Source: Lojkania enalia
Lineage: Eukaryota > Ascomycota > Dothideomycetes > Pleosporales
NCBI GenBank assembly: GCA_010094045.1
Contig: ML986580.1
Coordinates: 636,059 to 700,058 of the forward strand
DNA length: 64,000 nucleotides
Reading direction: 5' to 3'
Part shown: positions 36,024-47,114 of the stretch, piece by piece
Position numbering within the stretch: the stretch's first letter is position 1
Layout: every line of letters starts with the position of its first letter
Position numbers and translations under genes: made by a program
The notes under the pieces: model-generated
Seen by the model: only the letters and a program-made list of their open reading frames with translations
What the model was told of the DNA's origin: nothing
Database searches by the model: none

Positions 36024-37748
36024 TTAGATGCCCAACTTGAACCCACCCGGTACCGCTTCCTGAAAGAGTCCACTTGGATCATACTGCCGACTAACCTCCC
36101 GCAAAAATTGCACATTCGCACTTCCATAGCTCTGTATTGGATCCTGCCACTGAGCAGCGTAGTTCAAGTAGATCCATTCGTTATATATCCCCCTCTCCTT
36201 GGCCTTTGCTATAATCGCAGCCTCTAATTCTTGAAACGCAGTTTCGACCCTCTCACTATCTGTCGGAAACTGCCATGAAATTGTATACAGCACGTTAACG
36301 AGATCATATTGAAAGCGATCTAGTCCGAGTACATTCCCACCAGTCAAGCTAGACTTGGAATATAGCACATGAGGAAGTGGCTGGAATGTCAGTGTTGGGA
36401 TGAGGCCGACAACTGTTAAGAGTTCATTTATTGTGTTGTCTGTGAGGTCGAAAATCTCAGCCATAAATTCTGAAGCTACCTCCGGGTCGTTTACGTAACT
36501 GACGGTTACGAATAGATTATATCGTCCCGTGGTCGGTGATGCCGTCGTCGCGATCTCGTCCGTAAATTTTGAGAGCTTCGCTTTTCGTATGGTAGTCGAT
36601 AGTTTTGGCATTGCATCCAGGGGCGCGAAGGTGGGTGGTGGCCAGGCAACATCACCGTCCGTATATACTGGGGTATGAATTATGGTTGGGACGCCCGATA
36701 CCCATGCGAAAATGGAAATTAGCGCGCTATACGGATCGTAATTTGCGCTGATCGTAAAGTTAGTAAAGAAATCGTAGAAGGCTTCCTTATTTGTAATTGG
36801 TTGAGAAATGGTGCCACCCCAGAAAGCTGTTTGAGGGCGTAGCTTTGCATCGAAGCGGGTCACTATGCCAAAGTTGTTATTGCCGCCTTTAAGGGCCCGG
36901 AAGAGACTCGGATTCGAAGCGCTACTGGCCGTTGTAATCGTTCCGTTTGCGAGGACGATTTCGAATGCATTAATGTTATCGCAGGCAAAACCATAACGTC
37001 CAGAAAAAAATGAAACACCACCTAGGCTCGATTAGCAAAGGAGACTATGAATATTGCAAGGTCTAAATACCTCCTATGGTGAGTCCACCGATTCCTACAG
37101 TAGACACACGACCAGCCGTCATCACAAGGTTTAAATCATCGAGAGTCGTGTAGATGTTACCAAATCGATTACCAGATCCGACGCTGACTTGCTGCTGGTC
37201 TGCCGAGACGGTTACTTGGTCCATGCTTTGCATGTCGATAGTGACTCCGCCATCAATATTTGCTGCACCAGCGTGGGGCGTATGCCTAGTCGTTTATTAG
37301 AAATTTTAAATTTCGATGCTCAACGAGCCTACCCAGCGCCCCTAACAGCGAATTGACATCCGTTCACGGATGCTTCATAAGCGACATAAAGTATAGAAAC
37401 GGCGATTGAGACGTCCTGAGTACTTGTCGGAATCACAATGCATGTAGGATTGAGACTCCGTTCCTGCGCCGACCAGAAGGATTGTTGAGATTGTTGGTAT
37501 TCGACGTCCAGGATATCGTTTAAATGGACTTTGTTGGGAAGAAAATAGTCTAGAGTAGTACACTAGGAACAATTAGATTCAGACTAATAGTGAAGCACGA
37601 AAGTAGAGGAGAATGTCAAACTCACACATGCTCCATTCTTCTCAAGCTGTGCTAGTATTAAGTTTCTATCTGGGATTGCAGCATGAACGACCGATAAATA
37701 GGAGGAGAAATAGATGAACAACAACCATGAAGAATGAATCAACCCCAT
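36024..37748 (-). CDS. Secreted BBE-type FAD-linked oxidase
   Basis: Four exons read 37748-37626, 37562-37333, 37285-37071 and 37021-36024, with introns of 63, 47 and 49 bp, and give 521 residues. Residues 1-23 form a signal peptide (MGLIHSSWLLFIYFSSYLSV, then VHA). The FAD-binding PCMH domain follows, with a CC-x3-DYFLPNKV start, SAQERSLNPTCIVIPTS, and R-G-A-G-H119, where the histidine is the expected covalent FAD attachment site. GIGGLTIGGGVSFFSGRYG, ALKGGNNNFGIVTRF and the C-terminal BBE motif YLNYAAQWQDP complete the family. The usual second attachment cysteine is not evident in the GGGVSFF region, so FAD is probably bound through one bond. These enzymes oxidise sugars, alkaloids or polyketide alcohols. 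The substrate here is unknown. Intron phases all agree, making the model firm. Confidence 0.93.
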
Positions 37749-39717
37749 GTTTCTTAGGACAGCACCATGAAAAGGTAGGGTAGCTAGTGCACCCTTTTAT
37801 ATTCGCTTTGCCTCCATCATAGCATTTTCCTACCAATTCTATCGTTCGGCAAGAAAACAAGAAACCCGGTTTTGGGCAGCGCGGTCAACGCGAGCATGCA
37901 GGGCCCCTAGGTCGTAGAAATCCGTAAAGAGGCGTCTAGATGTTGATCGCTACCTAAATTGGGAAACGAATATTCGGTACATTCCTATTCTACCAGAGCG
38001 AGCTCAAAATTCCCGTAGTCTTCTGCAAGAAAGGTGATTACCGGGTCTCCACCGAGCGCCTCGCAAGGCATGATGATGGAAGCCAAGAAAGTATATTCAG
38101 TATATTCGGAACTATGTCGGTAAATAGAACAGAAATACTATGAGGAAGCAACATTTACTTACGTAAAGCTCATGAAGATTTACATATGAGAGAAAATGCG
38201 AATTCTTAGGCTTCCTTAATCTCACTACAGAGGGAATGGAAGATTTGCGATGCACATACAAATGTACCAAGTCGCCGATAGAGGTTGGAAAATCCGGCGG
38301 ATAAACCGGCAGCCTCGTATTCTTCCTTGCCGACATAATTTTCGATAGCTTGTTAGCCGAATAAGCCAGGTTGTTGGATGCGGCTGGCTAATTGGAGCCA
38401 CGCCCATCCAGCTTCGTATTCAGCCAAAGTTGGGGGTAGGTGTTACACAACGGAAGCGCGGCATCATTCTTCCGGTTCTATTTAGGGAGGTCCACATTGA
38501 GAGCAAAAGCTTATGTGAGATGCACTGAAGAGGGAAATACTGTGAGGAGGTGAGCTAACAGGTATCGAAGTAAGGAAAGGAGTACAAGGAGGAATAACCG
38601 TGGTTGTCGGGAATTCAAACCAGACCTGAAAAGAAAATTGGTAAGACACACGCGACAATATTTGAGGATGGGGGATGCGAGAAAGTGAATAGAGGACAAA
38701 GCCTCGAAATATGGACACTGAAGTAAAATTTTTCGGAATAAATATGCTTGGATGGTGCAACCTAAAAACGACACAAGGGAATACCCGAGCTTATAGTGCT
38801 AGAAATGAGACTGAATTGTCTTGAAAGGGACGAATATTTATAAACAATTAGATACTAAAGACCCGTGCGATACGGAATTTCCGGATTCAAAAAGAGCTCA
38901 AAATTAAGTGGAGAGAAATAATCTTTTAGTGGAGTACGTATTGGATTGGGCGTGACTCCTAACTTACAATTCATGGCCTCCACCCTGATTGGACGAGAAT
39001 TTTCGTATTTCCCATCTTGACAAGAATCCCATAACTACTGGGCATTTCTCCGCATGGTGGACAAGACTTAAATCGATATAGTAAGAATATCATATGTAGC
39101 AAATCGGCCATACCTATACTGCAGGTGCTACTCTTCCCTTGTACTCAGAGATTGCCAGCTGGAAATTTAGATGAATTCGACGAATAGCGAGTGGGAATTG
39201 TGCCTTCTAAGCCATGATCTTTAGCTCGTATTAAGTGATATATAGGTGATGGGTATTTTCGGTAGCAAAGTCTCGATAGCTTAGAACAACCAGCACTCTA
39301 ATCCTCTTTACCGGAAAGGCGACTGATCGCATCCCAATATGCCTTTCCTGTTCTATAGATCCGCTGTTGTACACGAAGTTCCTGGGAGATCCCGAAATAA
39401 AGTTCAATCAAAGGTAGACTATTTCGGGAACTAATGAAGTAAAGGGCTCAACAGGAGAAGTAAGATTGCGAGAATACTTTCTCATTAGCGGTCCTAGATC
39501 AGGGAAGATGAAACACTCTATAGCACTAGGTATTGTAAATAGTTCCTTCGTTAATCCATGGACTCCTTTTCATGATTAACATAAGTGGCTAGCGAGCGCG
39601 CCACCTTATAAACTTTCTCTACCTTCACAGCGGTATATCTTAACAATATATTAAGATAGTATGAACATAGTATGTATTCTAGATTAAGTAGTATCTATAG
39701 TCCCTTTCTCGAACATA
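37749..39717. other. AT-rich intergenic region
   Basis: About 2 kb between the FAD oxidase start and the transposase fossil. The left edge carries the oxidase promoter. The remainder has only short frames and TA-rich words. No gene is seen. Confidence 0.5.
37795..37801 (-). promoter_or_regulatory. TATA box of the FAD oxidase gene
   Basis: TATAAAA on the minus strand, about 47 bp upstream of the start codon. Confidence 0.5.
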
Positions 39718-41100
39718 CGTAAGTTATGCCCAGTCTCTCTGCAGCGGCTGCAGCGCGCAGAAGCCTACAGCTCGCACCTAATCGCGCCTTACATTGACAT
39801 ATTCTACGCTTTAGCCGCTGGTCAACCTCCTTTTAAATAATAATCCACTCTCCCCGTACTTGTAAAAAGGTGCTTTTCTTCTGAATCCGCTTCTTTTAAC
39901 CCTACTTATGCGTTGTAGCAGCCTCATTTACTCTCAAAGCTAGCGAATTAATCCTTCAGCAACGTAGCTGAATGAAGCATTGCCTCAGTACCTTTTTAAG
40001 CTCATTAATCGCTGCGATAATAGAGGCAGGTGATAGGCTCTTGTAAATTCGAATCCGATCGCGGATTAATATTAATTATGTCATGGGCATTTTGGCAAGT
40101 CTGCCGAGCTATATCAGATATCGTCGTACGATATCAAATCACACCGGATATCAGCTGATATACCCCTTTTTCTATGTACATAAATATGGCCTGCTGGCCA
40201 TCCTCAATCAAGCAGTTCAGTTCCTCATCTCCCTCCCTAAGATAAGATTCGCCTCTCATCACAAATTATGTCTCTAATTCGCGCTAGTTGCTTGGTGTTT
40301 TAGCTTCTTATAGGAGGACCTCTAGCATAAGCGGTACTAGCGTACAAAGCTTCACATTAGGATTTAATATTACCGCTTCTAGATTTTATGGGACTAGGCC
40401 AGTCAGTAGATATATCATCGCCCTCGTACCAGGAAGAGAAATAGTACTAGCTAGCGAGGATAATAAAAGGCAGGATCGCTCACCTAGTAGTATTTATTGC
40501 CTCGATTTTCGTGACTTATTCATAATTACCTAGCTGTACCGCTTTTGGCGAGCTGCGTCTCTTTAAGTTAGTAACAACTAGCTTGGGCGATATCTTGCAT
40601 ATTATAGTACCAGTTTTATCGAAATTGTAGGTGTCTTTATTACAGATACCGTACGTGACCTTTGTATGCGCTATAAGCTGGAACTGGGCCCTAATTGTCT
40701 TAGGGCCCTTATAGAGGCTCTCTAACGATCGTACGGTCAATCAAATCGTATTATAAGGCTATTAGTTTGTTTAACAAAATCCCTAAGCTACTTCTAGCTA
40801 ACCTGCCAAGAGCCGCGCTTAGTAGGTAGTTTATCTGCTATATCCCGTATAGTATCTAGCGAGGGCGCAAATTCTTGGGAATCTAGGTCGAATATATATG
40901 TAATAATAACCCCCTCTTTTATGTTAGTAAATTTATTTAAATTTAGCTTATAATTACGCCGCGTAGGGATTCTGTAGCGTCGTTAGTATATTGTTCTTCA
41001 AGAGATATTGAATGTAGATATAGTGCGTCTTTCGCTTTGAAATTGCTCGTTATTAATAGCTAGTAAAGCTAGAGAGATATCGATTCCGTTATAGCTTAAT
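39718..41100 (-). mobile_element. RIP-degraded Fot1/pogo-type DDE transposase
   Basis: Reading the minus strand from about 41100 leftward gives a collinear but broken Fot1/pogo-like (DDE_1) transposase. The pieces in order are an N-terminal helix-turn-helix-like part (IDISLALLAINNEQ) and VIITYIFDLDSQEFAPSLD with DTIRDIADKL. Then come KGPKTIRAQFQLIAHTK, the first catalytic aspartate region (YGICNKDTYNFDKTG), PKAVQLGNYE followed by a stop, AILPFIILAS and SSWYEGDDISTDW. The sequence then stops matching, and a dispersed repeat occupies 40080-40265. Beyond it the C-terminal part resumes (SLSPASIIAAINELKKVL) and ends in a zinc-knuckle-like C-R-E-T-G-H-N motif near 39720. The middle of the catalytic core is missing. 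Several stops sit where the family has Trp or Gln, as expected of C-to-T decay. No terminal repeats were identified. It cannot encode an active enzyme. Confidence 0.85.
40080..40265 (+). repeat. Dispersed ~185-bp repeat, copy 1 (inside the transposase fossil)
   Basis: It matches the reverse strand of copies near 46.6 and 61.3 kb. Shared blocks are ATTTTGGC-x-AGTCTGCCGAGC at one end, GATATCAGCTGATAT in the middle, TTTATGTACATA-like words, and TCGCCTCTCAYCACAA at the other end. All three copies read, in the same orientation, GYQLIYPFF-x-VHKY. It lies where the transposase core is missing. Confidence 0.85.
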
Positions 41101-42782
41101 TGGATATTAGTAGTTTAAGCGATTGTTATTAGAAGGTAAGGTATTGCGTAAACTTAATATGGTGTCGTGCTTGCTTGGTAGTTATATTATAACATTACTA
41201 AATGAGAATTTAAGTCCATTCTTCTGTAGTAATAGAATTTTCTACTTTATATATCATCTCACGATACTACTCCTTCTGAGTTCTATATGGATAGAATATT
41301 CATTAGATTTTACGTTTGTGAACTTAGAGAGTTATAGGGCAAAGTAGCGCGTAATACACATCTTTTAACCTGGACTAGGTATTTGCGAAGCCATGGTCCC
41401 GCAAATCAGTATTGACAGGTCTAGATTTCATCTAATGGCGACAGAAACTCAATCTAGACCTTGCAAACATTCACTAGTCCGTGGATAAAATCCCTTTACC
41501 ATACATTTTATATATATTTCTAGTTCGAGGATAAGACGGTTATCAACACTTAAATGTAGCCTTTTAAATTAGGTGTAGAATCAAGCCGCAGAACATAGTT
41601 ACGAAAGAGCGAGCCGATTATCACGCTGTCGCTAGATATTACCAAGTGAGTACAGTTCAAATTCACCCTATCAAAATGCTTAAGTGTAATAATGATAGCC
41701 CCACTGGTAACTCCTCTATATCGCTTGTAAAATTTGGATTAAAAGATGAGGAACTACACCTCGAATCGCAGCCAAAAATCCGACGGATAGCTTATCTTCT
41801 CCGCAAACTATACAGAAATGTAAATTTTTATCTAGCCATCTTGAAAAATTTAGAGTTCCATTTTGATTGCGGATAAAAGACGATAGAGAGTTTGTGACAC
41901 AGCCTCAGCATAGATGTATCTAGAGCCACGGTTAGGATGAAAGATCATGTATAGATTTCTGCCGCAGAGAGAGGCAACACTATTAAAAGGGGGAAATCCC
42001 AGATTCACGATAATATAGCTCTAAATTAATCGTTATGGGTTCCAATGTCCACCCTGACGAGCATTCCAAACCGATTCCTAGTTCCACTCGATTGCGGATT
42101 TGTCTACCTAAGTGTAATATTTCCATATACGCAATCATATAACGCCCTTGTTCCTTAGAAATCGTCCATGACTATGGAATATATGAAAGTTACTTAAAGC
42201 GACTTCAAGGTTTTAGGGCTGAGGACTACCGCTAGTGCCGAGGCAAAACAAGCTTCAGCCCGAAGCTTGAGCGCGAGCATTCCATCTTAGCACCACGGAG
42301 CCGCATTCCTCCCTTCTAGTTTGCCATCACTAAGATGGTCGATATGTAGCACTCGATATTTGATGCCGGGAACGTGGCTGCTTCCGACAGCTCTACTATT
42401 CAAAAGCCGACTTAAATGCCGTTGAGGACCCATCAAGCCCTATCATTTCCGACTATCCTCTGTGACAGACAACGGGCGCAGATCTTGCTTAAGCAAAGTC
42501 TAAGATTATCGAAGCATTACCCGTCATGGTTAAGATCATCAAACCCGGTTAGGGCGGCTTTTCCGGATTGTCGTTACTAGTTTGCACTTGTGACGACAGA
42601 CCTTCATGTATCCCTGCAGACTCCTCCCCAGAATCCCTAGGATCCCAGAACTCCGCAATTCTGCTCCGGACTATTTGATTTCGCTCGGGATAGCAAGATG
42701 ACGCTCATCTCTTTCATAAAGGAGGAATATCGTTTGCATTTCCAGCATCTGGAACAAATCCACCCGAGCACTCTTCGAAACA
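41101..42782. other. AT-rich intergenic region between transposase fossil and MFS gene
   Basis: About 1.7 kb, TA-rich in its left two thirds, probably including the decayed 5' end of the transposon. The last 400 bp are more GC-balanced and hold the MFS promoter. No other gene is seen. Confidence 0.5.
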
Positions 42783-44472
42783 ATGAACGATGATAAAGAT
42801 AATGTTCAGAATGGCCATCGTCATCACGAGGACCTTGAGCATACGTTGCCGCATGTCACAAACTACGAAAAAGAGGGGATGGCATCTCTCTCAGAGGAGC
42901 ATCGCCAATATCTTCTCCAGCGGCATGGAACGTTGGAATTAGATCCGATCCCCACAATGGGAGATGCTGATCCATATAACTGGCCGAGTTGGAAGGTAAT
43001 GACTTATATAGAGACGCTATGTGCTTGCCATTAGCTGATTGCTCTCAGAAAAACTCCAATCTTGTCTTGGTAGCGTTCCACGCTTGCATGGCCACTTTTA
43101 TAGCTGCAGGTATCATCCCGGCCTACGAAGCTATTGCTGAAGAACTCGGTGTCAGCCTTCAGCGAGCTTCGTACCTTACCTCTCTCCAGATTGCTATAAT
43201 TGGTGGTGCACCCTTATTCTGGCGCCCTCTTTCGACGCGCTATGGCCGACGTCCTATCTTTCTCATTTCTCTAATTGGAAGCTTAGCATTTAATATCGGC
43301 TGCGCAAAGACGACAACTTATGCCTCTATGGCCGTATGCCGTGCCTTGTGCGCATTTTTTATTTGTCCTGCGTCAGCTGTGGGATCCGTAGTTGTTGTTG
43401 AGACGTTCTTCAAGAAAGAAAGAGCTAGATACATGGGCATATGGACTGTTATGCTAACCCTTGGTGTCCCTCTCGGACCTTTTATCATGGGATTTGTTGC
43501 TTATCATGCCGGGTGGCGTTGGATCTACTGGATTTTTGCAATTGTAGGCATTCATCCCATTGATTCCATAATCAGAGAGATTAATGAGTTCATAGGTGAA
43601 CGGCGTACAATTTATTCTCTACCTTTTCCTTGGTCCTGAAACTCGCTACATTCGACACAGCGTCCAGCACACTACTCCTGCTATCAAAGAGGAATACTTC
43701 AAGTTCAGCCGCATCGATGCTACCCCTTTTACGGCAATTGAATTCATCTCCCCGCTTCGAATGGCAAAATATTCGTGCGTCATGATCCCAGCCGCTGCCT
43801 ACGCTATGATCTTCCTCTTCGCCTCAGTTATGATAACCGTCGAGACCCCACAACTCTTCGGCGAAAAATTCCATTTTAATGCGCAACAGCTTGGTTTACA
43901 ATTCTTGGGCATAATCATCGGCTCTATTATTGGTGAGCAAGTTGGTGGATATACTAGTGACTACTGGATGGCGTGGCAGGCGAAAAAGCTCGCTCCCGGC
44001 AGGCCCACCCCAGAGTTCCGTCTCTGGTTGAGCTACATTGGATATTTGCTTACCGTTTGCGGTGTGGTCGCATTCCTGGTTAGAATCGAGCAAGCACCGG
44101 ATCTGCACTGGAACGTTACACCCATTATCGGAGCAGGTATTGCTGCAGCTGGAAACCAGATCGTGACTACGGTTCTGATCACATATGCTGTTGATTGCTA
44201 CCCAGAAGAGGCGGCTAGTATCGGCGTGTTCGTCACTTTCGTTAGGCAGATTTGGGGATTTATTGGGCCCTTTTGGTATGTAGAACCATCGATCTTGAAT
44301 AGTATGAAATTTGCTAACGTGAAATAGGTTCCCTGATATGTTCACTAATGTTGGTCTTGCTCCTGGTGCAGGAATTGCAACGGCTATGATCATGGCTGTG
44401 AGCTTCTTCCCAACAATGATTATTCAATGGAGAGGTCGGTCGCTGAGGCGAGAGATGACTGCTCGTATTTGA
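42783..44472 (+). CDS. MFS transporter, DHA1-type drug/polyamine family
   Basis: Four exons read 42783-42995, 43049-43543, 43596-44275 and 44328-44472, with introns of 53, 52 and 52 bp, and give 510 residues. The N-terminal ~70 residues are cytosolic and end in DPYNWPSWK, a mark of fungal DHA1/Hol1-type transporters. Twelve membrane spans follow. The loop signature RPLSTRYGRRPIFLISLIG is the MFS motif A variant, and GPFIMGFVAYHAGWRWIYWI is typical of span 5. A long central loop precedes span 7. The C-terminal exon is short (FPDMFTNVGLAPGAGIA, then SFFPTMIIQWRG). The protein should move a small metabolite across the plasma membrane by proton coupling. The substrate cannot be predicted. The gene is isolated in AT-rich, transposon-scarred DNA, yet its frame is intact and its introns are consistent. 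Confidence 0.92.
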
Positions 44473-44963
44473 GGCTAAAGATTCCCTATATCCTAATCCA
44501 TAACATAAGTTTTTATATTTCAATATTCGCGGGGAAATAATTGATTTACCCAATATCATGATATGCCCTAATTCACGTGTGCGGTTTACCCCTCGTAGCA
44601 GTCCATCACACTCGACGTATTCCTCCAGCTCATTGACGACATCGCAATCGCTCAATTAGCTTTATATTAGTAATATATAAGCAATCGCTGGAACTAATTT
44701 CCTCCACATCAACCTATAGGTCTTGCTTTTGATCCATCAAATGTTTTTCTACAACGGCCACATATTTGCTCTGGAAGTAGAATTCTAGATCGAGACATTT
44801 CAATATTTCTGAAGGACCATATAAACTGAAGACTCCTGCACTCATACCACACGAGCCGTCAAAATTCTACATAACAAAATCCATATCCTACATACCAAGA
44901 ATTGCGTTCGCAATGCAAAGCTCATGATCTATACAGTAAATCTTCCAAATCACCCTTTAAACT

Positions 44964-45113
44964 GTCGCATATCAGGCAGCATCAATTACTGAGGCAAATA
45001 TTGATGCATTGAAGGAGGGTAAGTGGCCTGCCTAGCGAGAGGCTGGCAGTAGCGAGACTATATAGGCCTGAAAAACAGGCCAGCTATAATAGGATAGTAG
45101 AAACATGTGACAC
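44964..45113 (+). repeat. Direct repeat, left copy
   Basis: About 150 bp that recurs, with scattered substitutions, 297 bp downstream. It begins TCGCATATCAGGCAGCATC and ends GTAGAAACATGTGACA. It contains the palindrome GGCCTGAAAAACAGGCC. Confidence 0.9.
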
Positions 45114-45260
45114 AAACTTCACAAACCATCTATCGGCTGCCCTCCATGCTCGGAATGCCCATGTATGTAATTCAAGCCGCCCCTAAATTCAACATAGCAA
45201 GAATAAGGACAGAGGCGGAACTATAAATTCTACACTAGATTTGTACTGTAGGGACTTGTG

Positions 45261-45408
45261 TCGCGTATCAGGCAGCATTAATTGCTGAGGCAAATATTGA
45301 TGTATTGAAGGAGGGTGAGTGGCCTGCACGGCCAGAGGCTGGGAGTGGCGAGACTATATAGGCCTGAAAACAGGCCATCTATAATAGGATAGTAGAAACA
45401 CGTGACAA
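45261..45408 (+). repeat. Direct repeat, right copy
   Basis: Second copy of the preceding repeat, starting TCGCGTATCAGGCAGCATT and ending AGAAACACGTGACAA. Its palindrome has one A fewer (GGCCTGAAAACAGGCC). Most differences from the left copy are transitions. Confidence 0.9.
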
Positions 45409-46498
45409 CTTGTGCGGGTTCAAAAATGGTCTCTATGGTGAAACTAGGCAACATCCTCAACACGTACGAACTCAAGGCCAGAAGATGCGACGCAGATTTG
45501 GCTGGAATTCCGTCAACTTCCTGATTAATAGAAGAGGACCTGGGTCATAAAATTTAGAGAGATGATATTCGGGTGCCAAATAAGAGTGCTTTAGTTATTT
45601 GGAACGGATTAGGATGCTGCTTAAATCTATCCCTTAAAGTTAGGTATTGGCTTGAGTTCAGGAGATTTTTCATAACTGGGGGTTAGAATAGAAGGGGCTA
45701 GTGTATTTGATTTTCTTCCTTATATCGAATTCATTGTGAATAATTCCGGCATTATAATGCAAAATCTGCTAGAGAAAGCGAATAGAAGAAGTGAACATTC
45801 TAGAGTGTTACACCTATTCTATTAGCTCTTCTATAGAATAAATCTAGTCTAGGTATAATTCTAGGTATTGCCGATATCGTATTTTAATTTTTATGGTGGA
45901 ACTACCCTAAGTCTTTTAATTTAGAACCAGTTGATATATTGACATATTGCTTCACTAAAATAAAGAATATATGATTCAATCCTATCAACGATGTAGATTT
46001 TGTAGGTGTAGAACGCAGGGGTAACCGACTTTTGATATTGGAAATGCTTTATGGGCTTGGGGGACAAATAGTACGCAGAATACTACGGGAAAGTGGTATT
46101 ATCGTTTAGGAAGAGACCCCATTTCTGAAGGAATAGTTTCGATAGAAATATGGGAGACGGTAGAGTTATATAAATCATGTTTAGCAATAATACGGATGTG
46201 TAGGTAAGAAAATTATTTAAAAATAGGGCCGGGACTATTCAGTCATAGACATAATTGAACTTGAGATTCTATTGCACATGTACGCGTATTTCGCTAGCAT
46301 AGATATCGAGACCTCCACTTAATGCTGCAGAATACCCACGTGAATATAACCTCGCCAACATACTAGCAGGGCAGACTATACTGAAAACCGCTTCAGCGTT
46401 ATCATTAATTTCTCTTCTTCAGCAATATAATTGACAGAGACAGCCTAGAAACATGACTATCACACTATTCAATCCCAAATTTAAAATTGAACATTTTT

Positions 46499-46680
46499 TG
46501 TGGTGAGAGGCGAATCTTGACTCATGGAGGGAGATGAGAAACTCAACTGCTTGATTGAGGATGGCCAGCAGGCTATATTTATGTACATAGAAAAAGGGGT
46601 ATATTAGCTGATATCCGGCGTAATTTGATATCGTGCGACAGTATCCGATACGGCTCGGCAGACTTGCCAAAATCCACATC
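46499..46680 (-). repeat. Dispersed ~185-bp repeat, copy 2
   Basis: Reverse-strand copy of the repeat at 40080-40265. It runs from TTGTGGTGAGAGGCGAATCTTG to CTTGCCAAAATCC on the plus strand. The right end overlaps the start of the small cysteine-rich frame. Confidence 0.85.
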
Positions 46681-46930
46681 ACATCTTTTATACGTTTTCA
46701 AACATCTCCCTTTCTTCAACAGCCCTTGTAGGCATTTACATGATATCATTCCAACAAAGGATGGAATGTCAAAACGGTGGAAATGCTGCACATGTAGGCT
46801 CTCAACGAATGTGAGGACATCTTTTGGATGCGGGACTGACTGGTTTGGAGGTATTGATAGATTGAGAGAGGAGTCGTACCCGTTGACATGTGTGTTTTGC
46901 GGGCACAAGAGGTGTAAACACTGGGAATGA
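46625..46930 (+). CDS. Possible small cysteine-rich zinc-binding protein
   Basis: This is an open frame of 101 codons. The first ~18 codons lie inside dispersed repeat copy 2, so the true start may be the internal ATG at 46766, which gives 54 residues. That shorter form reads as a compact Zn-type module: WKCCTC near its start and PLTCVFCGHKRCKHWE at its end. The pattern CxxC...CxxCGHxxC resembles small fungal zinc-ribbon proteins. I do not know a named family and cannot exclude that it is the last exon of a larger, decayed gene. It is flanked by a repeat on the left and by a DUF3500 gene on the opposite strand at 47115. Confidence 0.4.
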   Translation: MISCDSIRYGSADLPKSTSHLLYVFKHLPFFNSPCRHLHDIIPTKDGMSKRWKCCTCRLSTNVRTSFGCGTDWFGGIDRLREESYPLTCVFCGHKRCKHWE

Positions 46931-47114
46931 GCTGGTTGATAGAGGGGAAATGGGAGTTGAAGGTGATATCGCATGAGCACCTTAGACGCCCCCTTACAAT
47001 CAAGCGCAACAGCGCAATAGATATCAAAGTTGGAGGTGTTTCAAACGCTAATTCACCTGGCGTTTATTTTGAAGTAGCGAAATAAAAGAATTATACACAA
47101 CTTTTGCATTTCAT

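Larger units (their letters stand above)
44473..46624. other. AT-rich, repeat-bearing intergenic region
   Basis: About 2.1 kb, TA-rich and stop-rich in all frames, like RIP-affected DNA. It contains the 150-bp direct duplication and part of dispersed repeat copy 2. A further decayed transposon is possible, but no protein family could be recognised in any frame. Confidence 0.5.
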
